A stretch of DNA of 64,000 bases from Anoxynatronum buryatiense (GTDB taxonomy: Bacteria > Bacillota > Clostridia > Peptostreptococcales > Tindalliaceae), in NCBI RefSeq assembly GCF_900182905.1, contig NZ_FXUF01000001.1:1-64000 (forward strand), in the 5' to 3' direction. The number at the start of each line of letters is the position of its first letter. Position 1 is the stretch's first letter. Made by a program: the position numbers and the translations under genes. Of the stretch, positions 27,174 through 36,439 are shown in pieces. The notes beneath the pieces were generated by a model. The model did not search any database and had not been told where the DNA came from. It saw nothing but the letters and a program-made list of their open reading frames with translations.

Positions 27174-28490
27174 CTATAACGGTGCATTGGTCTGGCTTGG
27201 GTCAATGGGTTTCCCCAATAGAGATTCGGTAATTTGATTGATTTCAAAGTAGATGCGCTCAAGATCCAACGTTTTCATTTCCTTCTTTTCCATAATGATT
27301 TTACCATTAATAATAACTGTATCGACATCTGAAGCCTGGGCCGAATAAACCATAGAAGCTTCCAGGTTCAAACGAGGATACAAGTGTGGTTTGTTTAGAT
27401 CTATTAAAATCATGTCCGCCTTCATCCCCGGCTTTAAATCACCAATTTTCTGCTGTAGATTTAATGCCTGCGCTCCTTGGGTAGTAGCCATTTTTAATAC
27501 GGTCCAAGCCGGTGCCGCCGTCGGTTCGCTTGTTGAACCTTTTGCAAGCAATGCTGCCAGATTCATTTCTTCAAACAGGTTCAGATTGTTGTTGCTTGAA
27601 GAGCCATCAGTACCAAGGGATACAGGTACACCTGCCGCCAAGAGCTGAGAAAGAGGAGCAATCCCATTGCCCAGTTTAAGATTGCTGGCTGGATTATGCA
27701 CAACATTAACCTGTTTTTCATTGAGGATCTCAAAGTCAGCAGGATGAAGGTGCACGCAATGAGCTGCCAAGGTGTGGTGCCTGAAAATACCCAAATCATC
27801 CATATGCTGAATTGGAGTACGTCCGTGTTTTGAAAGGCTTTCTTCCACTTCTTTCACACTCTCTGATAAATGGATGTGAACTGGAATTTGTAAATCATCA
27901 CACAGGTTTGCTACTTTTCGAAGAAATGCATCATCGCAGGTGTATGGTGCATGGGGTCCTGCCATGACTGTAATTAATCCATTTTCTGCCTGATGCCAGT
28001 TTTTGACCAACATTCTTGTATCAGACAAGCGTTCAGCATCATTTTCAGAAGAACCTACCAAGCCCTTGGCAATGGAGGCGCGAATCCCACTTTGGGCTGC
28101 TGCTTTGGCGGTTTCTTCCGACAAAAAGTACATATCTGCAAAAGCAGTCACCCCTGATCTTATCATTTCAGCAATGCTCAGCATTGATCCCCAATACACC
28201 TCTGAAGCACCCATTTGATTTTCAACCGGCCACACTTTTTCTGTCAGCCATTCCCAGAACGGAATATCATCTGCATAGTTTCGCAACAGTGACATGGCAC
28301 TATGTGTGTGTGCGTTGACCAGCCCCGGCATCACCAGATACCCGGCCCCTTCAATGACTCTATCTGCCTGAAAATCTTCAGGAACTTCGCCGACAAAAGC
28401 AATCATATCATCAATAATGCCAATTGACTTTTGTGCCAGTGTTTGATCCCAAATTGTCATTACCTGCGCCTTACTAATTAGTGTTTTCAA
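27174..28490 (-). CDS. mtaD: 5-methylthioadenosine/S-adenosylhomocysteine deaminase (amidohydrolase)
   Basis: A 438-residue amidohydrolase with MtaD/SsnA-type motifs: metal-binding VNAHTHSAMSLLRNYADD, IHLSES, LAAHCVHLHPAD and the catalytic SLGTDGSSSNNNLNLFEEM. These enzymes deaminate S-adenosylhomocysteine and methylthioadenosine to the inosyl forms, recycling by-products of SAM use. Translation starts at TTG (28490) with GGAG upstream; the next Met (residue 11) has no ribosome site. It lies 42 bases after recJ. Guanine deaminase is a less likely alternative, since the SSNNNLN block and length fit MtaD. Confidence 0.8.
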   Translation of the reverse strand: MKTLISKAQVMTIWDQTLAQKSIGIIDDMIAFVGEVPEDFQADRVIEGAGYLVMPGLVNAHTHSAMSLLRNYADDIPFWEWLTEKVWPVENQMGASEVYWGSMLSIAEMIRSGVTAFADMYFLSEETAKAAAQSGIRASIAKGLVGSSENDAERLSDTRMLVKNWHQAENGLITVMAGPHAPYTCDDAFLRKVANLCDDLQIPVHIHLSESVKEVEESLSKHGRTPIQHMDDLGIFRHHTLAAHCVHLHPADFEILNEKQVNVVHNPASNLKLGNGIAPLSQLLAAGVPVSLGTDGSSSNNNLNLFEEMNLAALLAKGSTSEPTAAPAWTVLKMATTQGAQALNLQQKIGDLKPGMKADMILIDLNKPHLYPRLNLEASMVYSAQASDVDTVIINGKIIMEKKEMKTLDLERIYFEINQITESLLGKPIDPSQTNAPL

Positions 28491-28532
28491 GTCGAATCCA
28501 CTCCTTCATGTTTTATGTCGATCATCTCAAGC

Positions 28533-30284
28533 TTAATCAGGGTGTTTTGCCGCTTGCTTCACGTCCAGCATCAACATTTGAATACGTCGATTCCCCCTGA
28601 ATTCATTTACCTGCGGGAAGAAAACCAGATCATATGGTGCATCTGGCTGCGAACACAGCTTCCGATGTTCATCTGAGATCCCAAAGCTAATGATTTCGAT
28701 GTTCGAAACATCTTTTTCTCCTGCTTGCATGAACTGTGATATTTTAAGATGTTGCCCTTCTTCTCCCATGAATTTAATGTGACTATTCACGCCTACCTGG
28801 ATGTGTTTCATCAAAAAATATGGCTTTTCATTGCCCATACCGTAAGGTTCCAACCGTTTTATAGTTTCAACAAACTCTTCCGAAAGATCTTCTGGCAAGA
28901 TATGATCTGCCACATGAATTTTCTTCATCAATAAGTCCGGTATCTGCTCCTGAACCTTTAATACCCTTTGCTGCAGGTAATCTCTCAGCTGATGGATATT
29001 TTCCTCCCTTATTTTTAGGCCACAGGCATTGGCATGCCCTCCAAAGCGTTCCATTAAATGGGATGCCGGCTTTAGTTCATTGAACAAATGAAAGCCTTCA
29101 ACACTTCTTCCGCTTCCAGTATATATTCCCTTTTCTTTAGCCGGTGTTAAAACCAGCGTTGGCCGATAATAAGCATCCCGCAGACGGCCGGCAATAATTC
29201 CGATGACCCCTTCATGGAGTTCCTCGCTATCAACCACAAGAAACGAATGCTCATGAAACTTTTCGACAACCAGCTGGTGACACCTATCAAGTCCTATCTC
29301 CTGGATTTTTCTGCGTTTATCATTTAAACACCGCAGCCGCTCTGCCAACATCAACGCAGTTTGGCGCTTTCTCGTAACCAGCAACTGTACTCCCATTCTG
29401 GCATCATCAATACGTCCAGAAGCATTGAAATGTGGTCCGATACGAAATCCCAGTTCACGTACACCGACTTGCTCTTTTGGAATGGACAACACTTCCAGCA
29501 GAGCTTGAAAGCCGGGTCTCTGTGTGGTACGCATCTTTTGAATTCCATATTTTACCATGGTTCGGTTTTCATCCCGAAGCGGCACAACATCACATACTGT
29601 GGCCAACGCAACCAAATCAAGGAGGTTTGTCAGCCGTGTTTTGGGTATCTGTAATTTTTTCTGCAGCGCCTGCGCCAGCTTAAAGGCAACTCCACAGCCC
29701 GAGAGTTCTTTGAAGGGGTAATCACAGTCAGGCTGCTTCGGATTAACAACCACCGTATCTGGCAGCTGATCACCCGGCATGTGATGATCGGTAATAATGA
29801 GTTTCAGACCTATTTTCTTGGCATATTCTGTTTCTTCCACCGCACTAATACCACAATCCACCGTCACCACTAAATCAGCTTGATAGTCTTCTTTTATCTC
29901 CAGCAAGGCTTCCCGGTTTAGCCCATACCCTTCTTCTTCTCGCAAAGGAATGTAAAATTCAATGTTGGATGTCATTGGATAAAAAAAATCCAGCAACAGT
30001 GCAACCGATGTCATCCCATCAACGTCGTAATCTCCATAAAAAACAATTTTTTGTTTTTTATTCAGGGCATCAATAATTAACGTAACCGCTTTGTCCATTC
30101 CTTTCATTTGAAAGGGATCATGAGTGAGTTGTGGGCACTCCGACAAAAATTCTTCCATTTGAGCGGTTTCTTTCACACCTCTATTCACGAGTATTTTTTC
30201 TACCACCGGATGAAACCGACCAGGCAGTTCACCAAGTGCGTGATGATTGGGTGATATCCATTTTGTTTCATAACACGCCTTCAT
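28533..30284 (-). CDS. recJ: single-stranded-DNA-specific exonuclease RecJ
   Basis: A 583-residue RecJ of the DHH superfamily. Catalytic motifs: VFYGDYDVDGMTS (motif I), VTVDCGIS (II), IITDHHMPGDQLPD (III, the DHH), and a DHHA1 domain with GSGRSVEGFHLF and RFGGHANACGLKI. A C-terminal OB-like region follows. It digests 5' single-stranded DNA in recombinational and excision repair. The ATG at 30284 follows GGAGGGAGTTC and overlaps the sirtuin stop as ATGA, so the two are translationally coupled. Confidence 0.95.
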   Translation of the reverse strand: MKACYETKWISPNHHALGELPGRFHPVVEKILVNRGVKETAQMEEFLSECPQLTHDPFQMKGMDKAVTLIIDALNKKQKIVFYGDYDVDGMTSVALLLDFFYPMTSNIEFYIPLREEEGYGLNREALLEIKEDYQADLVVTVDCGISAVEETEYAKKIGLKLIITDHHMPGDQLPDTVVVNPKQPDCDYPFKELSGCGVAFKLAQALQKKLQIPKTRLTNLLDLVALATVCDVVPLRDENRTMVKYGIQKMRTTQRPGFQALLEVLSIPKEQVGVRELGFRIGPHFNASGRIDDARMGVQLLVTRKRQTALMLAERLRCLNDKRRKIQEIGLDRCHQLVVEKFHEHSFLVVDSEELHEGVIGIIAGRLRDAYYRPTLVLTPAKEKGIYTGSGRSVEGFHLFNELKPASHLMERFGGHANACGLKIREENIHQLRDYLQQRVLKVQEQIPDLLMKKIHVADHILPEDLSEEFVETIKRLEPYGMGNEKPYFLMKHIQVGVNSHIKFMGEEGQHLKISQFMQAGEKDVSNIEIISFGISDEHRKLCSQPDAPYDLVFFPQVNEFRGNRRIQMLMLDVKQAAKHPD

Positions 30285-31015
30285 GAACTCCCTCCACAAA
30301 GCAAATCGTTTAAGTGACAGATCATATCGCCAGCTTTTCCCTTAATCACAAGGTCATACCCCGAAGCGGCTGGCACCATTTCCTGATTGATGAAAATAGT
30401 CTTTCCGGCTGTCATTAAAGGCAACTGATTCACAGGCGATACCTGCAAACTTGTACCGATGACCAATAGAACGCTTGCTTGCTGAATCACTTCAATAGCC
30501 TTCTCCCATGCATCTTGTGGTAACATCTCTCCAAAAAGAACCACGCCTGGACGCAACCTGCTGCCACACACGCATCGGTTTCCTATGATGAAATCATCAG
30601 GTGTGGCTTGATGTCCATTGTCAATGCAACACACTTTTTTTAATGCACCGTGAAGCTCATATACCTTTTGACTGCCTGCCTGCTGATGAAAACCATCCAC
30701 ATTCTGAGTGGCAATAGCATCAACCAGTCCTCTGCGTTCCCATTCCGCCAGTATTTCATGCCCCATATGTGGATGACAGCGTTCAAGGGTTTTAAACCGC
30801 AGTGTATAAAATTCATGAAAAAGGTCGTATTGTTCATTCATAGCTTCTGTTGAAGCTACCTCCATCGGATCAGTTTTAGTCCACAAACCTTTTTTTGAGC
30901 GAAAATCCGGAATACCACTTTCTGTAGACATGCCGGCTCCTGTGAAAACAACCGTCGAAGCCGATTCCTTGATCCAAGCTGCTGCCTGTTCTACAGGTGT
31001 ATGCTCATGGTTCAT
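30281..31015 (-). CDS. cobB: NAD-dependent protein deacylase, Sir2 family
   Basis: A 244-residue sirtuin: FTGAGMSTESGIPDFRSK (NAD-binding), TQNVDGFHQQAG with the catalytic His in YELHGALK, and a zinc-site region with Cys in VCCIDNG and RCVCGSRLRPGVVLFGE. SLQVSPVNQLP is near the C-terminus. It would remove acyl groups from lysines using NAD. The ATG at 31015 follows AAAGGAGCGGCGCCA. Upstream lies a 261-base region with a divergent rightward promoter. Its partner gene recJ overlaps the stop. Confidence 0.9.
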   Translation of the reverse strand: MNHEHTPVEQAAAWIKESASTVVFTGAGMSTESGIPDFRSKKGLWTKTDPMEVASTEAMNEQYDLFHEFYTLRFKTLERCHPHMGHEILAEWERRGLVDAIATQNVDGFHQQAGSQKVYELHGALKKVCCIDNGHQATPDDFIIGNRCVCGSRLRPGVVLFGEMLPQDAWEKAIEVIQQASVLLVIGTSLQVSPVNQLPLMTAGKTIFINQEMVPAASGYDLVIKGKAGDMICHLNDLLCGGSS

Positions 31016-31207
31016 TGGCGCCGCTCCTTTCCATGTCAGCCGCAAAATTTTATTGCGCTGATTTTGCTATTAATGGTTTCTGTAAAACATGAAACATGGT
31101 ACAGTTTATCATATTTTCAGTTGCAATAGAAATTCCCCGTTCAAATTCACTCATATGAATCAAACGTGTGAAAGGTTTTTCAAAACTATTCCATTGTGTT
31201 ATCCTTA

Positions 31208-31216
31208 TGTTATAAT
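31208..31216 (+). promoter_or_regulatory. promoter of the MotA-like/OmpA-like pair (extended -10)
   Basis: TGTTATAAT, a perfect -10 with the TGn extension, 61 bases before the ATG at 31277. No clear -35 is seen, which is usual for extended -10 promoters. The region 31016-31207 upstream holds no gene that I can support. Confidence 0.55.
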
Positions 31217-31276
31217 GAAAATCTGTTTGATGCTCGCTTACCAACCATTTATCACTATTTCAGGAGGGATCCCTCA

Positions 31277-32227
31277 ATGAATATTTTGTCACAATTGAAC
31301 CCATTCGCCATTATTATCATCCTTTTTATTTTAGCAGTTTTTTTCAGTTCGCTTGTCATATCCATCACGATTCGGAGCAAATACCGACAACTGGGGGAAA
31401 GTCTTCAACAGTTAAAGGAAGGCCGAGCCGGTCACCCCGTACTGCAGGGAATTCTTGATAGCTATTGTACTGCTGCCAAAGGAAATCACCATGAAGTGAA
31501 CACCCAAGCCATCATTGAACGTCACTTTAACCATGATTTTCGTTCACTGAACCTGGGAGAACGCTTCGTCAAAACATCTGTTTCTCTTATGATTATTTTA
31601 GGATTGCTGGGAACTTTTTACGGGCTGACTCTCTCTATTGGCAATCTTGTTGAATTATTGAGTGCAGGCCAGCACACTGAAATGCTCACCAGCATGGATT
31701 CCATCATTGGTGGCTTGATTGACTCAGTGAGGGGCATGTCTGTTGCTTTTGTGACTTCTCTTTTTGCCATCGCCTGCGCCATTTTGCTGACGCTCTTTTC
31801 TGTCTTTAGTCATATCGAGACAGCTCGGGAAAAACTCTTTGTTGATGTAGAAGAATACCTTGACAATGTGGTTGCTCTTCAAATTTCCAAAGAAGTAGAC
31901 AGTGAGTACGAATTGTTAAACCAGGCCCTGAAAAGCACATTGGATGATTTTTCCCACAATATGGAAAAGAGTTTTGCATATGTGGTGGAGAGCTTCCAAG
32001 GGCCGTTGACAGCTGCGACTGCAGAAATTGGCAATGCTTCTGACCAGCTATTGAAAAGCATTGCATTATTTGATCGCTCTCTTTCAAACTTCCGAGAGAA
32101 TACCCGGGATTTTTCGGAGTTTAATCATCACCTTCGAACAAATATCGACCGTATGAATGTTGGCTTTGCTGATCTGACGGATACACTGAAAGAAACGACC
32201 CGCCGAAACAGCGACAGTTCGGTTTAG
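31277..32227 (+). CDS. MotA/TolQ/ExbB-family proton channel-like membrane protein
   Basis: 316 residues. One membrane helix lies at ~9-32 (FAIIIILFILAVFFSSLVIS), and two at ~102-127 (LMIILGLLGTFYGLTLSI) and ~150-175 (VAFVTSLFAIACAILLTLFS), in the MotA/TolQ arrangement; the middle segment has the family GLxGTxxGL motif. A ~130-residue helical cytoplasmic tail with no recognised domain follows. It should form an ion-driven motor with the OmpA-like partner encoded 42 bases downstream. The ATG follows GGAGGGATCCCTCA. It resembles ZorA, but is shorter, and no ZorC/D/E genes are adjacent. Confidence 0.75.
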   Translation: MNILSQLNPFAIIIILFILAVFFSSLVISITIRSKYRQLGESLQQLKEGRAGHPVLQGILDSYCTAAKGNHHEVNTQAIIERHFNHDFRSLNLGERFVKTSVSLMIILGLLGTFYGLTLSIGNLVELLSAGQHTEMLTSMDSIIGGLIDSVRGMSVAFVTSLFAIACAILLTLFSVFSHIETAREKLFVDVEEYLDNVVALQISKEVDSEYELLNQALKSTLDDFSHNMEKSFAYVVESFQGPLTAATAEIGNASDQLLKSIALFDRSLSNFRENTRDFSEFNHHLRTNIDRMNVGFADLTDTLKETTRRNSDSSV

Positions 32228-32269
32228 CCATTGATGTAAATGCAAAAAATGTTAGAAAGGCGGTTTACC

Positions 32270-33223
32270 ATGAAGATCAGACGCAGAAATTTTAAAAACG
32301 GGATGGAAACCGAAAATTTCTGGCCCTCTTTTACCGATTTAATTTCCACAATTGCGTTGGTGCTCTTTTTTCTCATGCTCTTGGCCTATCTTCAGAACAT
32401 TATTTCTGGTAAAAACCTGGAATTTGCTCAACGTCAGGTGATTGATACCCAACGCCGGCTTGAAGAAGCAAATGCTGAAATCAGCCAGGCTGAAAAGAAC
32501 TTGCGTCTCCTCATGGATCGAATTGAAGAAGTGAAGGCTGAAGTTGAAGAAGGAGAGATTGCACTGACTCTTTCTGAACGGCAAATTGATGAACAACGCC
32601 AGATTATTGCAGAAAGCAACCGGGAACTGGGTGAACTTCGTACCCGGCTTACCGGAATTGCATTGTTGCGACTGGAAGTACTTGAGCGGGTAAAAGACAG
32701 TATCGAAAGTGAACTGGGCCGCACCAATGAAGCCGGTCAGGAGCTGGTGACAATTGCCGATAACGGTAATATTGTCATTAATGAGGGGTTGGTTTTTGCT
32801 TACAACTCCTATGCAATAAAGCCTGAAGGACGAGCACTTCTCAACCAGCTTGCTGCTGCCTTTGAACGCGTATTGGATGACACCGCCACCCGTGCAAACA
32901 TTGATGCCATCAGCATTCAAGGGCACACTGATTCCACAGGAAGTGCCGCCTATAACCGGGATCTGTCAACCAAAAGAGCTACCGCTGTCGTGACACACAT
33001 GATGGACAATAATCCCAATCTTGAACGAAAATACGGAGATTACTTTGCAGCCAGTGGATATTCTGAATTTCGTCCCATTGCCTCTAACCAGACTGAAACA
33101 GGTCGAGCCAGAAACCGACGAATTGAAATTGCCATCATTCTTAAGGATGATCAACTCAGAAACATTATCGACGACTATTTGGAAGACTCTCTTGATGTGT
33201 TTTCTCGCCGCATTATGCCCTGA
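32270..33223 (+). CDS. OmpA/MotB-family peptidoglycan-binding membrane protein
   Basis: 317 residues. A short cytoplasmic start leads into one membrane helix (~17-42) with a buried Asp, FWPSFTDLISTIALVLFFLM, as in MotB/ZorB/TolR. A long coiled coil at ~55-150 follows, then an OmpA domain with QGHTDSTGSAAYNRDLSTKR that binds cell-wall peptidoglycan. The start is the ATG at 32270 after AGAAAGGCGG; an in-frame upstream ATG lacks a ribosome site. It probably works as the stator partner of the MotA-like protein. Its stop is directly adjacent to the convergent regulator gene at 33224. Confidence 0.8.
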   Translation: MKIRRRNFKNGMETENFWPSFTDLISTIALVLFFLMLLAYLQNIISGKNLEFAQRQVIDTQRRLEEANAEISQAEKNLRLLMDRIEEVKAEVEEGEIALTLSERQIDEQRQIIAESNRELGELRTRLTGIALLRLEVLERVKDSIESELGRTNEAGQELVTIADNGNIVINEGLVFAYNSYAIKPEGRALLNQLAAAFERVLDDTATRANIDAISIQGHTDSTGSAAYNRDLSTKRATAVVTHMMDNNPNLERKYGDYFAASGYSEFRPIASNQTETGRARNRRIEIAIILKDDQLRNIIDDYLEDSLDVFSRRIMP

Positions 33224-34489
33224 TCAACAGCTTACTGACGAACACACCCGATTCCTACCCCTATGTTTAGCATGATACAGCCTGTCGTCTACCCGTTTGA
33301 TCAGGTCGTCAGGCTGATCATTTTTTTTGTTTGATGAAACTCCAAAGCTGCAGGTTAGTCTTTCGCCATGACTAAATTCGGCCTCTTCCACTGCCTTACG
33401 TAACTTTTCAGCAAGTGTAGCTGCTCCCTCCAGATCTGTTTCCGGTGCAAGAATAATAAATTCTTCTCCTCCGAATCGGGCAAAGATATCAACTTCACGG
33501 ATGTTATCGCGAATTGTATTTGTTAACTCCACCAGTATTTTATCTCCCAATTGATGTCCATAAGTGTCATTTATTTTTTTAAAGTGATCAATGTCAAACA
33601 TCACCAGGGCAAACTGAGAGTGAAAACGACGCGCCTTCTGAATCTCTTCTGTCAATGAACGGTTGAATTGAACGCGGTTGTATATCTGCGTCAGCGGATC
33701 AATGATTGCTAACCGTTTATAATACTGTCGTTCATGTTCCAACTCAGTTACATCCGTTAAAGAAATAATTTTTTTGTTTTCAATGCCTGGAAATAACGCT
33801 ACTTTCAAGTTGAAATATTTGTTTTCTGCTTCTTCATGATCAAAAATAACTACTTTTTTCACCAGTTCTGTGGCCCGTTGCCAGTCTTCTTCATTGTATC
33901 GAGAAAAATCCGGCGCGTCTGGTATTTCCCTCAAAACTCGTTCCAAAATATTTCCTTGATCAGGAAGTTCATTCATTTTAAAAAAATTCATAAATCTTTG
34001 ATTTGCATCAAAGATGACTTTGCCATCTGTTACCATCACAAGACTATCCTGAAAATCTAATACGGTTCGTGTATAATGACGCTGTCTTTCGATTTCCTGT
34101 TCCATCATATATTCCTTGTGAATCTTCTCCAGCGCACGATCCAATTTCTCAATGCTAAGAGGTTTAATGAGGAAATGAGAGACTCCCAGTTCAATAGCCT
34201 CTAGCAAGTACTCCGTCTCATTGTAAGCGGTAATAATCAAAACTGCGGTTTTCGTATTGATTTCCCTTATTCGGTTAATCAACTCAAGACCGGAAATGTC
34301 GGGTAAATTCAAATCTGTCAACACTACCTGTGGCTGATGTTCAAGGAAAATATCGAATCCCTGCAGTGCACTTTCTGCCGCAAATACATGACTGGCCCTT
34401 CTGAGAAGCAATCCTGTAACACGTTCCCTTGTTCCTTTTTCATCTTCAACAAACAAAATATTTAGAGGATCATATTTTTTCTCTTTCAT
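33224..34489 (-). CDS. response regulator with PAS and GGDEF domains (diguanylate cyclase)
   Basis: 421 residues: a receiver domain at ~10-125 with the phospho-acceptor Asp in VVLTDLNLPDISG, a short helix, a PAS-like domain at ~135-250 (SLVMVTDGKVIFDANQRF), and a GGDEF domain at ~265-415 with IDPLTQIYNRVQF, MFDIDHFKKINDTYGHQLGD and the active signature GGEEF. It likely makes cyclic di-GMP when phosphorylated by the kinase encoded upstream. The ATG at 34489 overlaps the kinase stop (ATGA) and follows GGAGGTG. The 3' end is flush with the opposite OmpA-like gene. Confidence 0.9.
   Translation of the reverse strand: MKEKKYDPLNILFVEDEKGTRERVTGLLLRRASHVFAAESALQGFDIFLEHQPQVVLTDLNLPDISGLELINRIREINTKTAVLIITAYNETEYLLEAIELGVSHFLIKPLSIEKLDRALEKIHKEYMMEQEIERQRHYTRTVLDFQDSLVMVTDGKVIFDANQRFMNFFKMNELPDQGNILERVLREIPDAPDFSRYNEEDWQRATELVKKVVIFDHEEAENKYFNLKVALFPGIENKKIISLTDVTELEHERQYYKRLAIIDPLTQIYNRVQFNRSLTEEIQKARRFHSQFALVMFDIDHFKKINDTYGHQLGDKILVELTNTIRDNIREVDIFARFGGEEFIILAPETDLEGAATLAEKLRKAVEEAEFSHGERLTCSFGVSSNKKNDQPDDLIKRVDDRLYHAKHRGRNRVCSSVSC
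33298..33328 (+). terminator. intrinsic terminator of the MotA/OmpA pair, inside the opposite coding sequence
   Basis: TGATCAG (33298-33304), nine-base loop, CTGATCA (33314-33320), then eight T (33321-33328). It lies 75 bases past the OmpA-like stop and inside the leftward response-regulator gene. The stem is perfect but only seven pairs. Confidence 0.75.
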
Positions 34490-36426
34490 AACGGCACCTC
34501 CACTCTAAAGGATGCACCTTCAGATATGTTTTTGGCTGATATCTTGCCGCCCATCCCATTTTCAATTATCATGCGGCTGATATATAAACCCAGTCCAGCA
34601 CCCTGATAATCTTTTTTTGTTGTGTAATACTGTTCAAAAACACGGTCCATCAGGTTTTCTGGAATTCCTCCGCCATTGTCTTCAATAGTCATTATAGCCA
34701 AAGATCCTTCTTTCTTTATAAAAATGCTAATCTGTGGATGCGATGGTTGCTGTCTTAACAATGCATCCCGTGAGTTGTTCAAAAGATTGATCACCACTTG
34801 TGCATATTCTCTTGAGTAACCAAATAGACGAATCTCATCAAGTTCCTGAAGTTCCACCTTTATTGATAACTTGTTTAGATGAGGCTGTACCAACGCAAGG
34901 CTTTGACGAATGACTTCTGACAGTAAAAATGATTCTTTGCGCTGACTGCCAGTAAAAAAGCGCCGAAGATCGTCAATGGTGGCCGACATTTGATGTAATA
35001 GTTCCATGCCCGATTCAGTGCTCTGACACACATATGCCTCATTTAATTCTTCATAATGATAGGCTTCTCTTAAATCCTGGAGAATCAGACCCAGCTCGTT
35101 AATTGGTTGACGCCACTGATGGGCCATATTACCGATTAATTCACCCAATGCCGCCTGGCGTGCATGATAAAACATTAACTGGTCCATCTTTTGATACTCT
35201 ATGGCATTACTGACCGTCATCATTAAGTCTTCCATCATCGCCACTTCTTCTTCCATAAAACCATGATCATAATGTGAATATATCACCAGCTGACCCATAA
35301 GCTTTTCTTTTTTCACCATTTGCTTCATGGGTATCACCAGACAATATCCAAGGTTGCGATGCCGGCTGTGAAGTTGCGTCGTTAAATGAGGCTGTGTCAT
35401 AATTATGCTTTGAATATTTTCGTGATATTGCTTTTTTTTATCAACAGAAATGGCGGGTTGCCCCAAAGAATAGGATTTGGATATTTCTCCATTTCCCATC
35501 AGCCCAACCCAAATATACTGATAATGCTTATTTTCCATTAGTTTTTGACATAGATTATGGAACAAAAATGACTCATTTTTTGCTGTCCCGATCATTTTAT
35601 TTAAGTCAGCGATAATACCAAGGATTGTTCGAAGATACTTTTCTCTTTCATAATATGTTTTCAATTTTTGCTGCAAGCGATGCTTTTCTGTCACATCATA
35701 CTGCACCCCGATGTAGTGAGTCACTTCTCCCAGCATATTTTTAACAGGAGAAATGTAAATATGATTGTAGAAAAGATCACCATTTTTTTTATAATTTCGA
35801 AGCACCACATTCGCTTTTTTTTGATCGCGAACTGCACGTCTGATTTTCTCTATTCCGTCCTGCTGACGGTCACTTCCCTGCAACAACCTGCAGTTTTTCC
35901 CGCAAACCTCGTCACGTTCATAGCCTGTCAATTCTTCAAATGCCCGATTGGTAAAAATGATTGGCATTTCTTTTTTGCGAGCATCGACGATGATCATTCC
36001 ATTGTTGGCACTCTCAACAGCCGAGCGGACCAAATGCAGTTCAGTCTCTGTTTCTTTATGTCGTGTGACGTCCCTAATACTGCCATCGACCCGCACTATT
36101 TTTTTGTTTTCATCAAGAACAGCTTTTGCTGAATCCGAAAACCATTTCACCGTACCGTCTGCACACTGAAACCGATATTCAACTGTTGTCGTCTCCCCGT
36201 TGTGAAGTTCCTGCCATTGTTGAGTGAGCTGAACCCGATCTTCAGAGAGAATGCATTCCAACCACGAATGATGATTTTGAAAGAAAATGTCAGATGAATA
36301 ACCGGTGTATTGTTCACATTGATCGCTGAAATAGAACCAGTTATTATTCCCATCCCGAGAATATATCAATACATTCAGATTTGATAGAATATGGCGCAAC
36401 AAACCATTTTCAACAAACTGGTTCAT
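34486..36426 (-). CDS. PAS-PAS-GAF sensor histidine kinase
   Basis: 646 residues, soluble, with no membrane helix. Two PAS domains lie at ~10-125 and ~135-250 (YEREKY linker after; the second has TNRAFEELTGYERDEVCGKN and a PAC FYNHIYISPV, similar to LOV/PAS sensors). A GAF-like region spans ~275-410. The histidine site is GNMAHQWRQPINELGLILQD, the HQWRQP type common in sensor kinases of anaerobes. HATPase motifs are NLLNNSRDAL, TIEDNGGGIP and GAGLGLYIS. It starts at an ATG (36426) after GGGGGAATC and sits 13 bases after the photolyase, with the cognate regulator overlapping its end. Confidence 0.9.
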   Translation of the reverse strand: MNQFVENGLLRHILSNLNVLIYSRDGNNNWFYFSDQCEQYTGYSSDIFFQNHHSWLECILSEDRVQLTQQWQELHNGETTTVEYRFQCADGTVKWFSDSAKAVLDENKKIVRVDGSIRDVTRHKETETELHLVRSAVESANNGMIIVDARKKEMPIIFTNRAFEELTGYERDEVCGKNCRLLQGSDRQQDGIEKIRRAVRDQKKANVVLRNYKKNGDLFYNHIYISPVKNMLGEVTHYIGVQYDVTEKHRLQQKLKTYYEREKYLRTILGIIADLNKMIGTAKNESFLFHNLCQKLMENKHYQYIWVGLMGNGEISKSYSLGQPAISVDKKKQYHENIQSIIMTQPHLTTQLHSRHRNLGYCLVIPMKQMVKKEKLMGQLVIYSHYDHGFMEEEVAMMEDLMMTVSNAIEYQKMDQLMFYHARQAALGELIGNMAHQWRQPINELGLILQDLREAYHYEELNEAYVCQSTESGMELLHQMSATIDDLRRFFTGSQRKESFLLSEVIRQSLALVQPHLNKLSIKVELQELDEIRLFGYSREYAQVVINLLNNSRDALLRQQPSHPQISIFIKKEGSLAIMTIEDNGGGIPENLMDRVFEQYYTTKKDYQGAGLGLYISRMIIENGMGGKISAKNISEGASFRVEVPL

Positions 36427-36439
36427 GATGATTCCCCCG

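Noticed and set aside
30281-31015. Sir2 gene as a defence (Thoeris/DSR-type) component
   Set aside because: Its length and motifs are of the ordinary CobB deacylase, and it is translationally coupled to recJ, not to a defence partner.
32339-32926. 195-codon open frame on the minus strand opposite the OmpA-like gene
   Set aside because: It has no ribosome site and no recognisable protein motif. The plus-strand OmpA-like gene with a membrane helix, coiled coil and OmpA motif accounts for the region.
31277-33223. Complete Zorya defence system
   Set aside because: Only ZorA/ZorB-like parts are present. No ZorC, ZorD or ZorE gene flanks them; the neighbours are a sirtuin/recJ unit and a regulator.
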